Part shown: positions 1-7,423 of the stretch, one piece after another
Position numbering within the stretch: position 1 is the stretch's first letter
Layout: each line of letters starts with the position of its first letter
Assembly (NCBI GenBank): GCA_018369555.1
Contig: JAGZCC010000061.1
Span: 1-13,655, forward strand
DNA: 13,655 nucleotides
Direction of reading: 5' to 3'
DNA from: Thomasclavelia spiroformis
GTDB lineage: Bacteria; Bacillota_I; Bacilli_A; Erysipelotrichales; Coprobacillaceae
Program-made: the position numbers and the translations under genes
The notes under the pieces: generated by a model
What the model was told of the DNA's origin: nothing
Databases searched by the model: none
The model's input: the letters and a program-made list of their open reading frames with translations, nothing else

Positions 1-74
1 TCATATACCCCTTTTATATTTTTGATTTAAGCTTATGACATTGTACCATATACTAGCTAGTTCTTCCATTTAAC

Positions 75-118
75 TGGTACAGTTTTTATTCTAGCATCAA
101 AGGTTCTACAAGTGTCAA
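75..118 (-). promoter_or_regulatory. Putative leftward promoter and operator-like dyads
   Basis: Read on the minus strand, TTGACA (118-113) is followed after 19 bp by TAGAAT with a TGC in front, an extended -10. It would drive a gene to the left whose possible ATG lies at 4-2, preceded by a G-rich ribosome-site-like stretch (14-8). Between promoter and ATG lie dyads: TGTACCA at 42-48 facing TGGTACA at 75-81, a perfect 10-bp palindrome at 52-61, and AACTG-GTA-CAGTT at 72-84. Such dyads just downstream of a promoter are typical repressor sites. The 19-bp spacer is long, and the target gene is outside the window. Confidence 0.35.
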
Positions 119-139
119 AGACCCGGGATCTTTTTTTTT
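117..139 (+). terminator. Possible intrinsic terminator ahead of the HAD gene
   Basis: AAAGA (117-121) pairs with TCTTT (129-133) around the GC-rich loop CCCGGGA, and a run of nine T follows from 131. The stem is short, but the T-run is long. No + strand gene precedes it inside the window, so its transcript is unknown. From 140 to 251 the DNA is very AT-rich with no clear promoter; the HAD gene's own promoter was not identified. Confidence 0.35.
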
Positions 140-251
140 ATAAAATGTTCTATAAGAAAATAATTAAAGATATTTGGTTTTATTATATATTGATTTGTTG
201 TAATTTAATATAGTAAGATAGATATGTATTTTATATATTAGGAGGTCTACG

Positions 252-917
252 ATGAAATTAGTTATATTTGATATGGATGGTTTGATGTTTGCTACAGAGG
301 GGATTGATATGAAATGCTTTAAAAAAGCATGTGATGAATTTGGTTATATAATTGAAGAGAAATTTCAAATGGAATTAATTGGGATGAATGAACATGATAC
401 TGTCTTAAAGCTTCAGGAAAAATTTGGTGAAGCTTTTCCGGTTTATGATATTAGAGCATTATCATGGAAAATGAAAATGGAATATTTTTATGAAAAAGGT
501 TTACCAATAAAAAAAGGATTAAAGGAGTTGGTAAGTTATTTAAAAGAGAAGAAAATTAAGATTGCAGTAGCATCTTCTTCATCGGTTAAAATAATAAATG
601 AATATTTACAATTATCTGATTTAGAAAATCAGTTTGATTATATTGTTGGTGGTGATAAAGTAGTTCATAGTAAACCTGATCCGGAAATCTTTTTAAAAGT
701 ATTAGAATATTTTAATTTTGATAGTAGTGAAGCTCTTGTATTAGAAGATTCAAATAATGGAATTCTTGCGAGTCATCGAGCTAATATTCCGGTTATTTGT
801 GTGCCTGATTTAGTAGAAAATAAACCTGAGCTTTTGGCACTTACATATAAGACCTTACCATCTTTATTAGAAGTTAGAGATGAAATTGCAAAGATTTTAG
901 AGGCTAGTAAATGTTAG
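252..917 (+). CDS. HAD-superfamily hydrolase, beta-phosphoglucomutase-like
   Basis: A cytosolic 221-aa protein of HAD subfamily IA, the group of beta-phosphoglucomutase and sugar-phosphate phosphatases. It acts through a phospho-aspartate on a small phosphorylated metabolite. Motif I is FDMDG with nucleophile D7 and acid/base D9; motif II is the Ser run at 108-111; motif III is K141 in KPDPEIF; motif IV is LEDS with E165/D166. The helical cap sits between motifs I and II (about residues 15-85). AGGAGG at 240-245 lies 6 nt before the ATG and fixes the start. The end overlaps the next gene by 7 nt, so the two are probably co-translated. The family is clear; the substrate cannot be read from the sequence. 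Confidence 0.92.
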   Translation: MKLVIFDMDGLMFATEGIDMKCFKKACDEFGYIIEEKFQMELIGMNEHDTVLKLQEKFGEAFPVYDIRALSWKMKMEYFYEKGLPIKKGLKELVSYLKEKKIKIAVASSSSVKIINEYLQLSDLENQFDYIVGGDKVVHSKPDPEIFLKVLEYFNFDSSEALVLEDSNNGILASHRANIPVICVPDLVENKPELLALTYKTLPSLLEVRDEIAKILEASKC

Positions 918-1591
918 GAACTGTAGTTAACACAATTGCAGTTATTTTAGGAGCCGGTATTGGGTTGTTTGTTAAAAAAGGAATTCCTGAAAGAATTGGA
1001 AATTCTTTAATGAAAGGATTAGGTTTATGTAGTCTTTATATTGGGATTAGTGGTACATTTAAAGGTGAAGATACTTTAATTATGATTATATCAATAGTAG
1101 TAGGGATTATTATTGGTGAGGGTATTGATATTGATCGACGAGTAAATAGTATTGTAAGAAAAATAGAAAGTAAATTTTTTGGAAAAAATGATAAAAATAA
1201 TATTGCTCAAGGATTTATTAGTGCCAGTTTGCTTTTTTGTGTTGGTTCAATGACATTAGTAGGTGTGATGAACGCCGGATTATTAGGTGATAATACGATG
1301 TTATATACTAAATCAGCAATGGATTTTTGTTCATCGATTATTTTCGCTTCTACATTAGGTGTTGGAGTATTATTATCAGCGATATTTGTGCTAATTTATC
1401 AAGGTGGTCTTACGATGCTGACAATTTATGCTGCACCATTATTAAATAATCAGGTAATTAATGAGATGACTTGTGTTGGATCGTTAATTATTATTGCAAT
1501 GAGTTTAAATATATTAGGTATCACGAAGATTAAATTGATGAATTATATTCCGGCAATGTTTTTACCGATTGTTGTATGTATGTTTATGTAA
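911..1591 (+). CDS. DUF554 family membrane protein
   Basis: A 226-aa polytopic membrane protein matching the DUF554 (YdfK/YqgA-like) family. It shows the start MLGTVVNTIAVILGAGIG, an early Lys-rich cytosolic turn (KKGIPERIG), and Gly-rich membrane segments at roughly 5-21, 36-49, 55-70, 101-125, 140-163, 188-203 and 209-225. The family's transport or other function is not established. The ATG lies inside the last codons of the HAD gene (7-nt overlap), with GAGG at 900-903 as ribosome site. It is the last gene of this two-gene unit and is followed directly by a strong terminator. Confidence 0.88.
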   Translation: MLGTVVNTIAVILGAGIGLFVKKGIPERIGNSLMKGLGLCSLYIGISGTFKGEDTLIMIISIVVGIIIGEGIDIDRRVNSIVRKIESKFFGKNDKNNIAQGFISASLLFCVGSMTLVGVMNAGLLGDNTMLYTKSAMDFCSSIIFASTLGVGVLLSAIFVLIYQGGLTMLTIYAAPLLNNQVINEMTCVGSLIIIAMSLNILGITKIKLMNYIPAMFLPIVVCMFM

Positions 1592-1599
1592 TAAAAATG

Positions 1600-1643
1600 T
1601 AAAGAAATTGTTATAGCTATTTTAACAATTTCTTTATTTTTTT
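1600..1643 (+). terminator. Strong intrinsic terminator after the DUF554 gene
   Basis: A perfect 14-bp stem, 1600-1613 with 1623-1636, encloses the 9-nt loop TAGCTATTT and is followed by a T-run at 1637-1643. It closes the HAD-DUF554 operon. Confidence 0.88.
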
Positions 1644-1681
1644 AAGCTTAAGTTAAAATAATTAAGTGTCAGTTAAAAGTA

Positions 1682-1710
1682 TTGTTTAGGTGAAATTGGG
1701 ATGCTAAGAT
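1682..1710 (+). promoter_or_regulatory. Promoter of the metallophosphoesterase gene
   Basis: TTGTTT (1682-1687), a 17-bp spacer, then TAAGAT (1705-1710) with TGC directly upstream as an extended -10. Transcription would start near 1717, giving a leader of about 25 nt that carries AAGGAG at 1729-1734. Confidence 0.6.
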
Positions 1711-1741
1711 GTGCCTGTAAAACTTGAGAAGGAGAAATAAC

Positions 1742-4411
1742 ATGAAAAAACAAAAGAGTAAAGTTTTAAAAGTTTCAATGGCTACATTAGCATTATTAAT
1801 GGGAGCAGGGTATGTAGCTGATAGTTATCAAGTAATGCCAGCACATGCTGATACTATTAAACAAGATGAATCAACAAATTTAATTAATGCTTCAACAACT
1901 TGGAAATATTTAGATAACAATGTTGATCCTGGAACTAGTGAAGATCGTTATGCATGGACTAAAGAAGGATATCAAGTTGATAGTTGGAAAAGTGCCGCAG
2001 GTAAATTTGGTGCTAAAAATGGGGCTTTAGGAAGTCTTGGTGGAGAATATACACCAACTGTCTTGTTAAATCAATATATTGAAGGAACAAGTAATGACAT
2101 TCCTACTTTCTTCTTTAGAACAACAGTAAATTTAAATAGTTTAGATGATTTAAACTCACTTACAGGTAATCTTTATTATGACGATGCCACAATTATTTAT
2201 ATCAATGGAATAGAAGTAGCATCGTTTGATAAACCGTCAGGTGGTTATGATACAAATATGTCTTATGGCGGATCTAATGATAGTAATCCCCGAGAAGGAC
2301 AAATTAATTTAACAGCAGATCAATTAAAAGATGTATTAAAAGTAGGAGAAAACGTAATTGCAGTTGAATTACATCAAGGTAGAGCTAATAGTTCTGATGT
2401 TTATTTTGAGTTTGCAAATTTACAAGTTAATTACGGGCAAACTCCAGTTGAGCAAAAAGCACTTAACTTAACAGTAGGTAAAAATGAAACTGAAATGAAT
2501 TTAACTTGGTATGCTAATACTAGTGAAATTGGAACTGTAGAGTATGCTAAAGCTAGTGAAAATGGTGATTTTCCAAGTGAATTTATAACTGTAAATGCTA
2601 CTGGTAATCAATCAAATGATAATAGTTTCTACTATAATCAAGCAACTTTAACTAACTTAGAAGAAAATACTAAATATGTATATCGTCTTGTAAATGGTGA
2701 GACAGTGAGTAAAGCTTATGAATTTACAACTGAAGACTTTGATGGATCATATAACTTTATTTTAGCTGGAGATCCACAAATTGGTGCAAGTGGAAATGCT
2801 AAAAATGATACCGAAGGATGGAAAAAAACACTTCAAGATTCAATCAATAAATTTGATCCAGACTTTATCTTGTCAGCTGGAGATCAAGTAAATACTGCAA
2901 GTAATGAATCTCAATATAGTGGTTATTTAGCATCAGAATATTTAACAAATACACCTCAAGCAAATGTTGTAGGTAACCATGATTCAAGTTCAAATGCTTA
3001 CTCACAACATTTCAATTTACCAAACGTATCAGGTAAAGGAGCAACAACTGCTGGAAGTGATTACTGGTATGTTTACAACAATACATTATTCATGAACATT
3101 AACTCAAACAACATGTCAACTGCAGAACATAAAGCATTTATGGAAGAAGCAATTGCTGCTAATCCAGCTGCACGCTGGAAAGTAGTGTCATTCCACCATT
3201 CAGTATATTCAGTGGCAAGTCATGCTGTTGAAGGAGATATTTTACAACGTCGTGAAGAATTGACACCTGTATTTGATGATTTAGGAATTGATGTAGTATT
3301 AATGGGACATGATCATGTTTATGTACGTAGTAATATCATGAAAGATATGCAAGTAGTTACTGATACAAGTAATTTAAAAAGCGTTACTGATCCAGATGGA
3401 GTATTGTATGTAACAGCAAACTCTGCTTCAGGAAGTAAATATTATAATATTAAAACAAATATTAGTACTGAATTTGTTGCAAAAATGGATCAATCAAAAC
3501 AACGTTCTATTTCAAATATTGAAGTAAGTGAAAATGAATTCAAAATCACAACATATTTATATGATGCAAATAATGATGATTGGGCAGTTTTAGATACATT
3601 TGCAATCAATAAAACTGAAGTACAAGAAGCAGATAAAACAGCATTAAAAATTGCAGTAGATTTAGCTAATGCCATTACAGATGAAGATTTAACTAATGTT
3701 GTACCAGCAATAGTTGATGAATTCATCGTGGCTAGAGATGAGGCTAATACAGTATATAATAACGCAAGTGCTACACAAGTTGAAGTAAATAATGCATTTG
3801 ACAGACTTGCTAGTATCATGCAAAAATTAGAATTCTTCAAAGGAGATAAAACAGCATTAAAAGCATTTATTGATAAAGTTAGCAAATTGGATTCAACTAA
3901 GTATACTGAAACTACATGGACAGTATTCAATGATGCATTAATAACAGCAAATAGTGTATATAATAATGTTAATGCGATGCAAGAAGAAGTAAATAATACA
4001 TACAGTGAATTAGTAACAGCATTTATAAACTTAAGATTAATACCAAATAAAGATTTATTAGAAGATTTAATTAATCAAGCAGAAGGGTTAAATAGTGCAA
4101 ATTACACTGAGGAATCATATAAAGTATTAAATGAGGCTTTAGTTAATGCCAAAGCAGTATTTGAAAATCCAAATGCTTCACAAGTTGAAGTAAATAGTGC
4201 AAAAGATGTATTAGAAAAAGCGATCAATAGCTTAGAAAATACAACAACATCAGTAGACAACACAGTAAAAACACCAGTAAATAAAGGTGATAATACAAGT
4301 GTTAAAACAGGTGATAATAGTAGTTTAATTGGATGTGCAACATTATTATTTACAGCACTTGGTAGTGCGTTTGTAGGAATTAAAACTAGAAAAAATAAAC
4401 AAGAAAACTAA
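1742..4411 (+). CDS. Secreted, probably wall-anchored calcineurin-like metallophosphoesterase with FIVAR repeats
   Basis: An 889-aa surface protein. Order: signal peptide (1 to about 37, hydrophobic core then AHA-DT); an N-terminal beta domain resembling galactose-binding modules (about 50-230); an FN3/purple-acid-phosphatase-type domain (about 235-335); and a calcineurin-like metallophosphoesterase. Metal ligands visible are GD344, GD381, GNH413D, H485-H486 and GH523DH525. Three FIVAR repeats start near 632, 703 and 768. The tail has VKTGD (854-858), a hydrophobic segment and basic end (KTRKNKQEN), a non-LPXTG sorting-like signal. It probably hydrolyses phosphoesters outside the cell; the substrate is unknown. 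The ATG at 1742 is chosen because AAGGAG (1729-1734) lies 7 nt upstream; a TTG at 1724 would overlap that site. It has its own promoter and terminator. Confidence 0.92.
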   Translation: MKKQKSKVLKVSMATLALLMGAGYVADSYQVMPAHADTIKQDESTNLINASTTWKYLDNNVDPGTSEDRYAWTKEGYQVDSWKSAAGKFGAKNGALGSLGGEYTPTVLLNQYIEGTSNDIPTFFFRTTVNLNSLDDLNSLTGNLYYDDATIIYINGIEVASFDKPSGGYDTNMSYGGSNDSNPREGQINLTADQLKDVLKVGENVIAVELHQGRANSSDVYFEFANLQVNYGQTPVEQKALNLTVGKNETEMNLTWYANTSEIGTVEYAKASENGDFPSEFITVNATGNQSNDNSFYYNQATLTNLEENTKYVYRLVNGETVSKAYEFTTEDFDGSYNFILAGDPQIGASGNAKNDTEGWKKTLQDSINKFDPDFILSAGDQVNTASNESQYSGYLASEYLTNTPQANVVGNHDSSSNAYSQHFNLPNVSGKGATTAGSDYWYVYNNTLFMNINSNNMSTAEHKAFMEEAIAANPAARWKVVSFHHSVYSVASHAVEGDILQRREELTPVFDDLGIDVVLMGHDHVYVRSNIMKDMQVVTDTSNLKSVTDPDGVLYVTANSASGSKYYNIKTNISTEFVAKMDQSKQRSISNIEVSENEFKITTYLYDANNDDWAVLDTFAINKTEVQEADKTALKIAVDLANAITDEDLTNVVPAIVDEFIVARDEANTVYNNASATQVEVNNAFDRLASIMQKLEFFKGDKTALKAFIDKVSKLDSTKYTETTWTVFNDALITANSVYNNVNAMQEEVNNTYSELVTAFINLRLIPNKDLLEDLINQAEGLNSANYTEESYKVLNEALVNAKAVFENPNASQVEVNSAKDVLEKAINSLENTTTSVDNTVKTPVNKGDNTSVKTGDNSSLIGCATLLFTALGSAFVGIKTRKNKQEN

Positions 4412-4420
4412 GAAGTAAAT

Positions 4421-4458
4421 AAATTTAGTGGTAATAAAAATTACCACTAAATTTTATA
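4421..4458 (+). terminator. Intrinsic terminator after the metallophosphoesterase gene
   Basis: A perfect 14-bp stem (4421-4434 with 4441-4454) encloses a 6-nt A-rich loop and runs into ATTTTAT. The T-run is short, so some read-through into the next gene, which starts 15 nt later, is possible. Confidence 0.75.
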
Positions 4459-4472
4459 ATTAGAGGTAGTAG

Positions 4473-5615
4473 ATGAAAAGATTTATTAAAGAACTTAAAG
4501 AGAACCGTTTGATTATCATTATTATTTTATTAACAATTATTTTAACATCATTATTTAACGTATATTTAAAAAAAGATTACTCAAGAGTAAATAATGAAAC
4601 TACAGATTTTGTTAGTGCAAAAGTCGTAGAAGTAACCAGTTCTCAAGTTGAATATGATAATAATTTAGATATTAATTTAGGAAAACAAGTGGTAAAAGTT
4701 AAAGTTTTAGAAGGTAAAAGTAAAGGTAAAGAACTCAGCATTGGTAATTATTTAACTGCTGCTCATAATATCGAAGTTAAAACTGGTTCAAGAGTAATTA
4801 TTTCTGCTGATGAACCTGATGGAATAGAAGCATATTATACAGTTTATAATTTTGATCGTGAATTGGGGATGATTATTTTTACTTTGGTTTTATTTATGGC
4901 AGTTATTACTATTGGTAAATCTAAGGGATTGAAATCAATTATTGGATTAGCCTATACATTATATTTAGTAATTTTCTTATTATTACCAACAGTATTTTCA
5001 GGTTATCCGCCAATTATTATGAGTGTAATTTGTGTGATACTTTCTACGGTTGTTACATTGATGTTATTAAATGGAAATTCTAAAAAGACATATGGGGCAA
5101 TAATTGCTACTGTTTTAGGGGTTGTGTTAAGTGCAATTTGTTTTTATTTAATGTCTGAGGTATTAAAAATTAATGGATTTAGTAGTGATGAGGCTGAAAG
5201 TTTAGTACTTATTAATGAAGCGACTAATTTACAAATTAAAGATATTTTATTTGCAGGAATTTTGATTTCTTCACTTGGAGCAATTATGGATACAGGAATG
5301 TCAATTGTTTCAGCTTTATTTGAGGTTTATCATCATCAACCAAATCTTACAAGAAAAGAGCTATTTAATTCTGGAATAGAAATTGGTAAGGATATGATAG
5401 GAACAATGACTAATACTTTGATTTTAGCATTTACAGGAAGTGCCTTTGTATCATTATTAGTATTATTTTCATATAATGTTGATGTACAGCAATTAATGAA
5501 TTCTAACTATATAGCAATTGAATTTGTACAAGGTATTGCAGGAACTTTGGGGATAGTTTTAACCGTACCAATTGCTTCTTTGGTTGCATCTACTTTTTTA
5601 GTTAAACAAGATTAG
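4473..5615 (+). CDS. YibE/F family membrane protein
   Basis: A 380-aa membrane protein of the YibE/F family. It has an N-terminal membrane anchor (about 12-30), an extracytoplasmic beta-rich domain (about 45-125; KVVEVTSS, LEGKSKGKEL, GNYLTAAHN) and then about seven or eight membrane segments. Between two of these lies the conserved loop around residues 262-310, including GAIMDTGMSIVSALFEVYHH, which is characteristic of the family. Biochemical function is not established; the family is often described as possible transporters. AGAGGT at 4462-4467 precedes the ATG by 5 nt. No promoter of its own was recognised between the upstream hairpin and the start. Confidence 0.87.
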   Translation: MKRFIKELKENRLIIIIILLTIILTSLFNVYLKKDYSRVNNETTDFVSAKVVEVTSSQVEYDNNLDINLGKQVVKVKVLEGKSKGKELSIGNYLTAAHNIEVKTGSRVIISADEPDGIEAYYTVYNFDRELGMIIFTLVLFMAVITIGKSKGLKSIIGLAYTLYLVIFLLLPTVFSGYPPIIMSVICVILSTVVTLMLLNGNSKKTYGAIIATVLGVVLSAICFYLMSEVLKINGFSSDEAESLVLINEATNLQIKDILFAGILISSLGAIMDTGMSIVSALFEVYHHQPNLTRKELFNSGIEIGKDMIGTMTNTLILAFTGSAFVSLLVLFSYNVDVQQLMNSNYIAIEFVQGIAGTLGIVLTVPIASLVASTFLVKQD

Positions 5616-5698
5616 TGATTTATTTAAAGTGATAACTAGTATGGTTTTATAGTACTTTAATAAAGTTATGATGGTAGATTAAAATAATAATGATTTAG

Positions 5699-5731
5699 AC
5701 AACTAGAATATATTCTAGTTGTTTTTGTTTT
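5699..5731 (+). terminator. Strong intrinsic terminator after the YibE/F gene
   Basis: A perfect 10-bp stem (5699-5708 with 5713-5722) has the loop TATA and is followed by a T-rich run to 5731. The 83 bp between the YibE/F stop and this hairpin hold nothing I recognise. Confidence 0.88.
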
Positions 5732-5733
5732 GA

Positions 5734-5762
5734 TTGAGGAATGCTTTATATAATAGTATAAT
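5734..5762 (+). promoter_or_regulatory. Putative promoter of the EamA transporter gene
   Basis: TTGAGG (5734-5739) and TATAAT (5757-5762) are separated by 17 bp, and GGAGG follows at 5777-5781. Another TATAAT at 5749-5754 has no well-spaced -35. Confidence 0.5.
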
Positions 5763-5786
5763 TATTTATGTGTTTTGGAGGAAGAT

Positions 5787-6656
5787 ATGAAAGAACGAGG
5801 GTATTTTTTAACAATTTTATCTGCGATTATTTTTGGATTTACACCAATATTAGCCAAATTTACATATAATATGGGTAATAATGGCATTACTTTAGCTTTT
5901 TTTAGGCATTTATTTGTCATACCGATATTATTTATAATGATTAAATTATTAAAAATTAATTATAAAATTTCACTACAGCAATTGAAGAAAATTATTTTAG
6001 TAGGTGTAATAGGAAATGCTTTTACAGTTGCGATGTTATATACATCGTATAGTTATATTCAAGTAGGTAGTGCAACAGTATTGCATTTTCTTTATCCAAT
6101 GTTTGTTTCGTTAATTTGTTTTTTTTATTATAAAGAACAGTTATCAAAAACGGTAAGAATTTGTTTAGTAATTGCAAGTATTGGAATATTGTTTTTTATT
6201 GAAGGTGGAAATACTTCTTTTATTGGTTTGTTTTTAGCGTTGTTTTCAGGAATAACTTTTGCTTACTATATAGTTGGTGTTGAAAAATTAGGTTTACAGA
6301 TGATTAATCCTTATGTTTTAAATTTTTATTTTGCAATTGTAATTGCTATTACATTACTGATTATTGGAATTGTTAGTAATCAATTAGTTTTAAATTTACC
6401 AATGACAGCCTATGGTTATTCATTTATAATTGCTATTTTAACTTCAATCATTGGAATAATTTGTTTACAACAAGGAATAAAATATTTAGGTGCAACAACA
6501 GCTTCAATATTAAGTATGTTTGAACCGGTTACTAGTGTTATTTTTGGAATTATTATTTTACATGAACGATTGACAATTGTTAAAGCAATCGGTTGTTTGA
6601 TTATTTTAGGGGCAGTAATTGGACTAATAGTAAGTAATTCAAAAAAGGAAGAATAA
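5787..6656 (+). CDS. EamA/DMT-family transporter
   Basis: A 289-aa inner-membrane transporter of the drug/metabolite transporter superfamily. It contains two EamA units of five membrane segments each. The first (about 4-140) begins YFLTILSAIIFGFTPILAKF; the second (about 146-285) ends in a motif typical of the family, GATTASILSMFEPVTSVIFG then ERLT and a last helix. Substrates of this family range from amino acids to nucleotide-related metabolites, and none can be assigned here. ATG 5787 is chosen because GGAGG (5777-5781) lies 5 nt before it; a TTG at 5775 overlaps that site. It is a single-gene unit between a terminator and a gene-poor region. Confidence 0.9.
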   Translation: MKERGYFLTILSAIIFGFTPILAKFTYNMGNNGITLAFFRHLFVIPILFIMIKLLKINYKISLQQLKKIILVGVIGNAFTVAMLYTSYSYIQVGSATVLHFLYPMFVSLICFFYYKEQLSKTVRICLVIASIGILFFIEGGNTSFIGLFLALFSGITFAYYIVGVEKLGLQMINPYVLNFYFAIVIAITLLIIGIVSNQLVLNLPMTAYGYSFIIAILTSIIGIICLQQGIKYLGATTASILSMFEPVTSVIFGIIILHERLTIVKAIGCLIILGAVIGLIVSNSKKEE

Positions 6657-6657
6657 T

Positions 6658-6962
6658 GTGTTTAGGTGTATTATATTGTTAATTTATGGAGAACTGGTGA
6701 TTGTTGAAACGATTAAAGCAAATAATACTAAAATAGATGAATTTGTAGTAATTAGAATTATTAATCAACATTTGTTTGGAATAAAGAAACAGGAAAATTA
6801 ATTTATAATGTAACTGTATGGCAATATTGAAGAATGGTTAAATGATTAATAAATTAAATGAAGACGGTTTAAAATAAAAAAATTATTGAAACAAGAGCTT
6901 TAATGGCAATTTATTTAGCGTGATTTGCAGTTGATTTTTGGAAAAGTAAAGAGAAAAAATAA
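6658..6962 (+). pseudogene. Decayed coding remnants downstream of the EamA gene
   Basis: Protein-like stretches continue here only if frames are switched and stops crossed. From 6658 one frame reads through VIVETIKANNTKIDEFVVIR to a stop at 6799-6801. A shifted frame then reads WNKETGKLIYNVTVWQY before a stop. Near the end, IETRALMAIYLA, a TGA at 6921-6923, then FAVDFWKSKEKK and a TAA at 6960-6962 look like a genuine C-terminus with a nonsense mutation. I do not recognise the protein, and it may be one or two broken genes. A weak hairpin without a T-run follows (6964-6994). Confidence 0.4.
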
Positions 6963-7070
6963 CTGACTATTAAATAAAAATTTTAAATCAGTCATTGTGA
7001 TATGCAAAGAAAATAACTGTTAACTAATTAGCATAAAGTGATTCATTAGTACTATTATGAAAAGATATTT

Positions 7071-7241
7071 AAAAATAAAAGAGTATAGATTATCGAGGTT
7101 CTTTCTTACTTTAGGGTAAAACATTAAAGGAGATTTCTCATATTATCGATAGATTCAATAATATATGAGACCTCCTATTTTTACTTACTCATTATCGAGT
7201 AAGAACTATTATTGATTGATAATTTATACTCTTATTATTTT
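7071..7241. repeat. Inverted-repeat, highly structured element (MITE-like or structured RNA)
   Basis: The ends form a long inverted repeat: 7071-7094 against 7218-7241 match at about 20 of 24 positions, and the core 7081-7094/7218-7231 pairs over 14 bp with one G-U. Nested inside are AGGAG/CTCCT (7128-7132/7172-7176) closing TCTCATAT/ATATGAGA (7136-7143/7063+100 to 7170, i.e. 7163-7170), a 7-bp hairpin CTTACTC/GAGTAAG (7184-7190/7197-7203), and an alternative pairing GTTCTT/AAGAAC (7098-7103/7201-7206). ATTATCGA occurs three times (7089, 7142, 7191). No open frame spans it. It could be a small non-autonomous transposon, a structured RNA or a multi-site operator; no target-site duplication could be defined in this AT-rich DNA. 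Confidence 0.5.
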
Positions 7242-7423
7242 GAGCTAAAATTAGTTAAATGGGTAATCTAATAATATATAAAATCTAATTATATATTATT
7301 TTTATAAAAAATGGTACAGATTTTAATAAATATACGATAATTTTAAAAGATGAATGTTGTTACTAAAATAATTTAAAAAAAATATCGATTATGGTAGAAT
7401 TTTTATTAAAGGAGATGAAAATT
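7242..7423 (+). other. AT-rich region upstream of cas9
   Basis: About 180 bp of extremely AT-rich DNA carries an imperfect tandem repeat: 15 bp at 7265-7279 recur at 7282-7296 with one mismatch. No -35/-10 pair was convincing enough to call as the cas9 promoter, although TTGTTA at 7357-7362 and GATAAT at 7336-7341 are candidates in different pairings. The only clear signal is the cas9 ribosome site AAAGGAG at 7408-7414. Confidence 0.4.

Noticed and set aside
1..4. Leftward gene starting at the left edge
   Set aside because: Only an ATG and a possible ribosome site are inside the window; there is not enough sequence to call a gene.
85..96. Short match (ATTCTAGCA) to the tracrRNA anti-repeat, suggesting a second tracrRNA at the left end
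   Set aside because: The match stops after about 10 bases and the GTTTTG-pairing part is absent. A shared extended -10 (TGCTAGAAT on the other strand) explains it better.
1724..1741. Upstream TTG start for the metallophosphoesterase, and a similar TTG at 5775 for the EamA gene
   Set aside because: Both overlap the ribosome site itself; the ATGs at 1742 and 5787 have proper spacing and natural N-termini.
3490..3930. Reverse-strand open frame of 146 codons within the metallophosphoesterase gene
   Set aside because: It lies wholly opposite a strongly supported gene, with no family resemblance and no reason to expect a leftward gene there.
6964..6994. Hairpin TGACT/AGTCA after the decayed gene as a terminator
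   Set aside because: The stem is weak, has bulges and is not followed by a T-run.
7391..7423. Upstream ATG for cas9 adding 11 residues
   Set aside because: The extension would include the ribosome site GGAG (7411-7414) within the coding sequence, and the SaCas9-like N-terminus begins just after ATG 7424.
6657..7423. Extra defence or anti-CRISPR gene between the EamA gene and cas9
   Set aside because: No intact open frame with a ribosome site exists there on either strand; only remnants and structured DNA were found.
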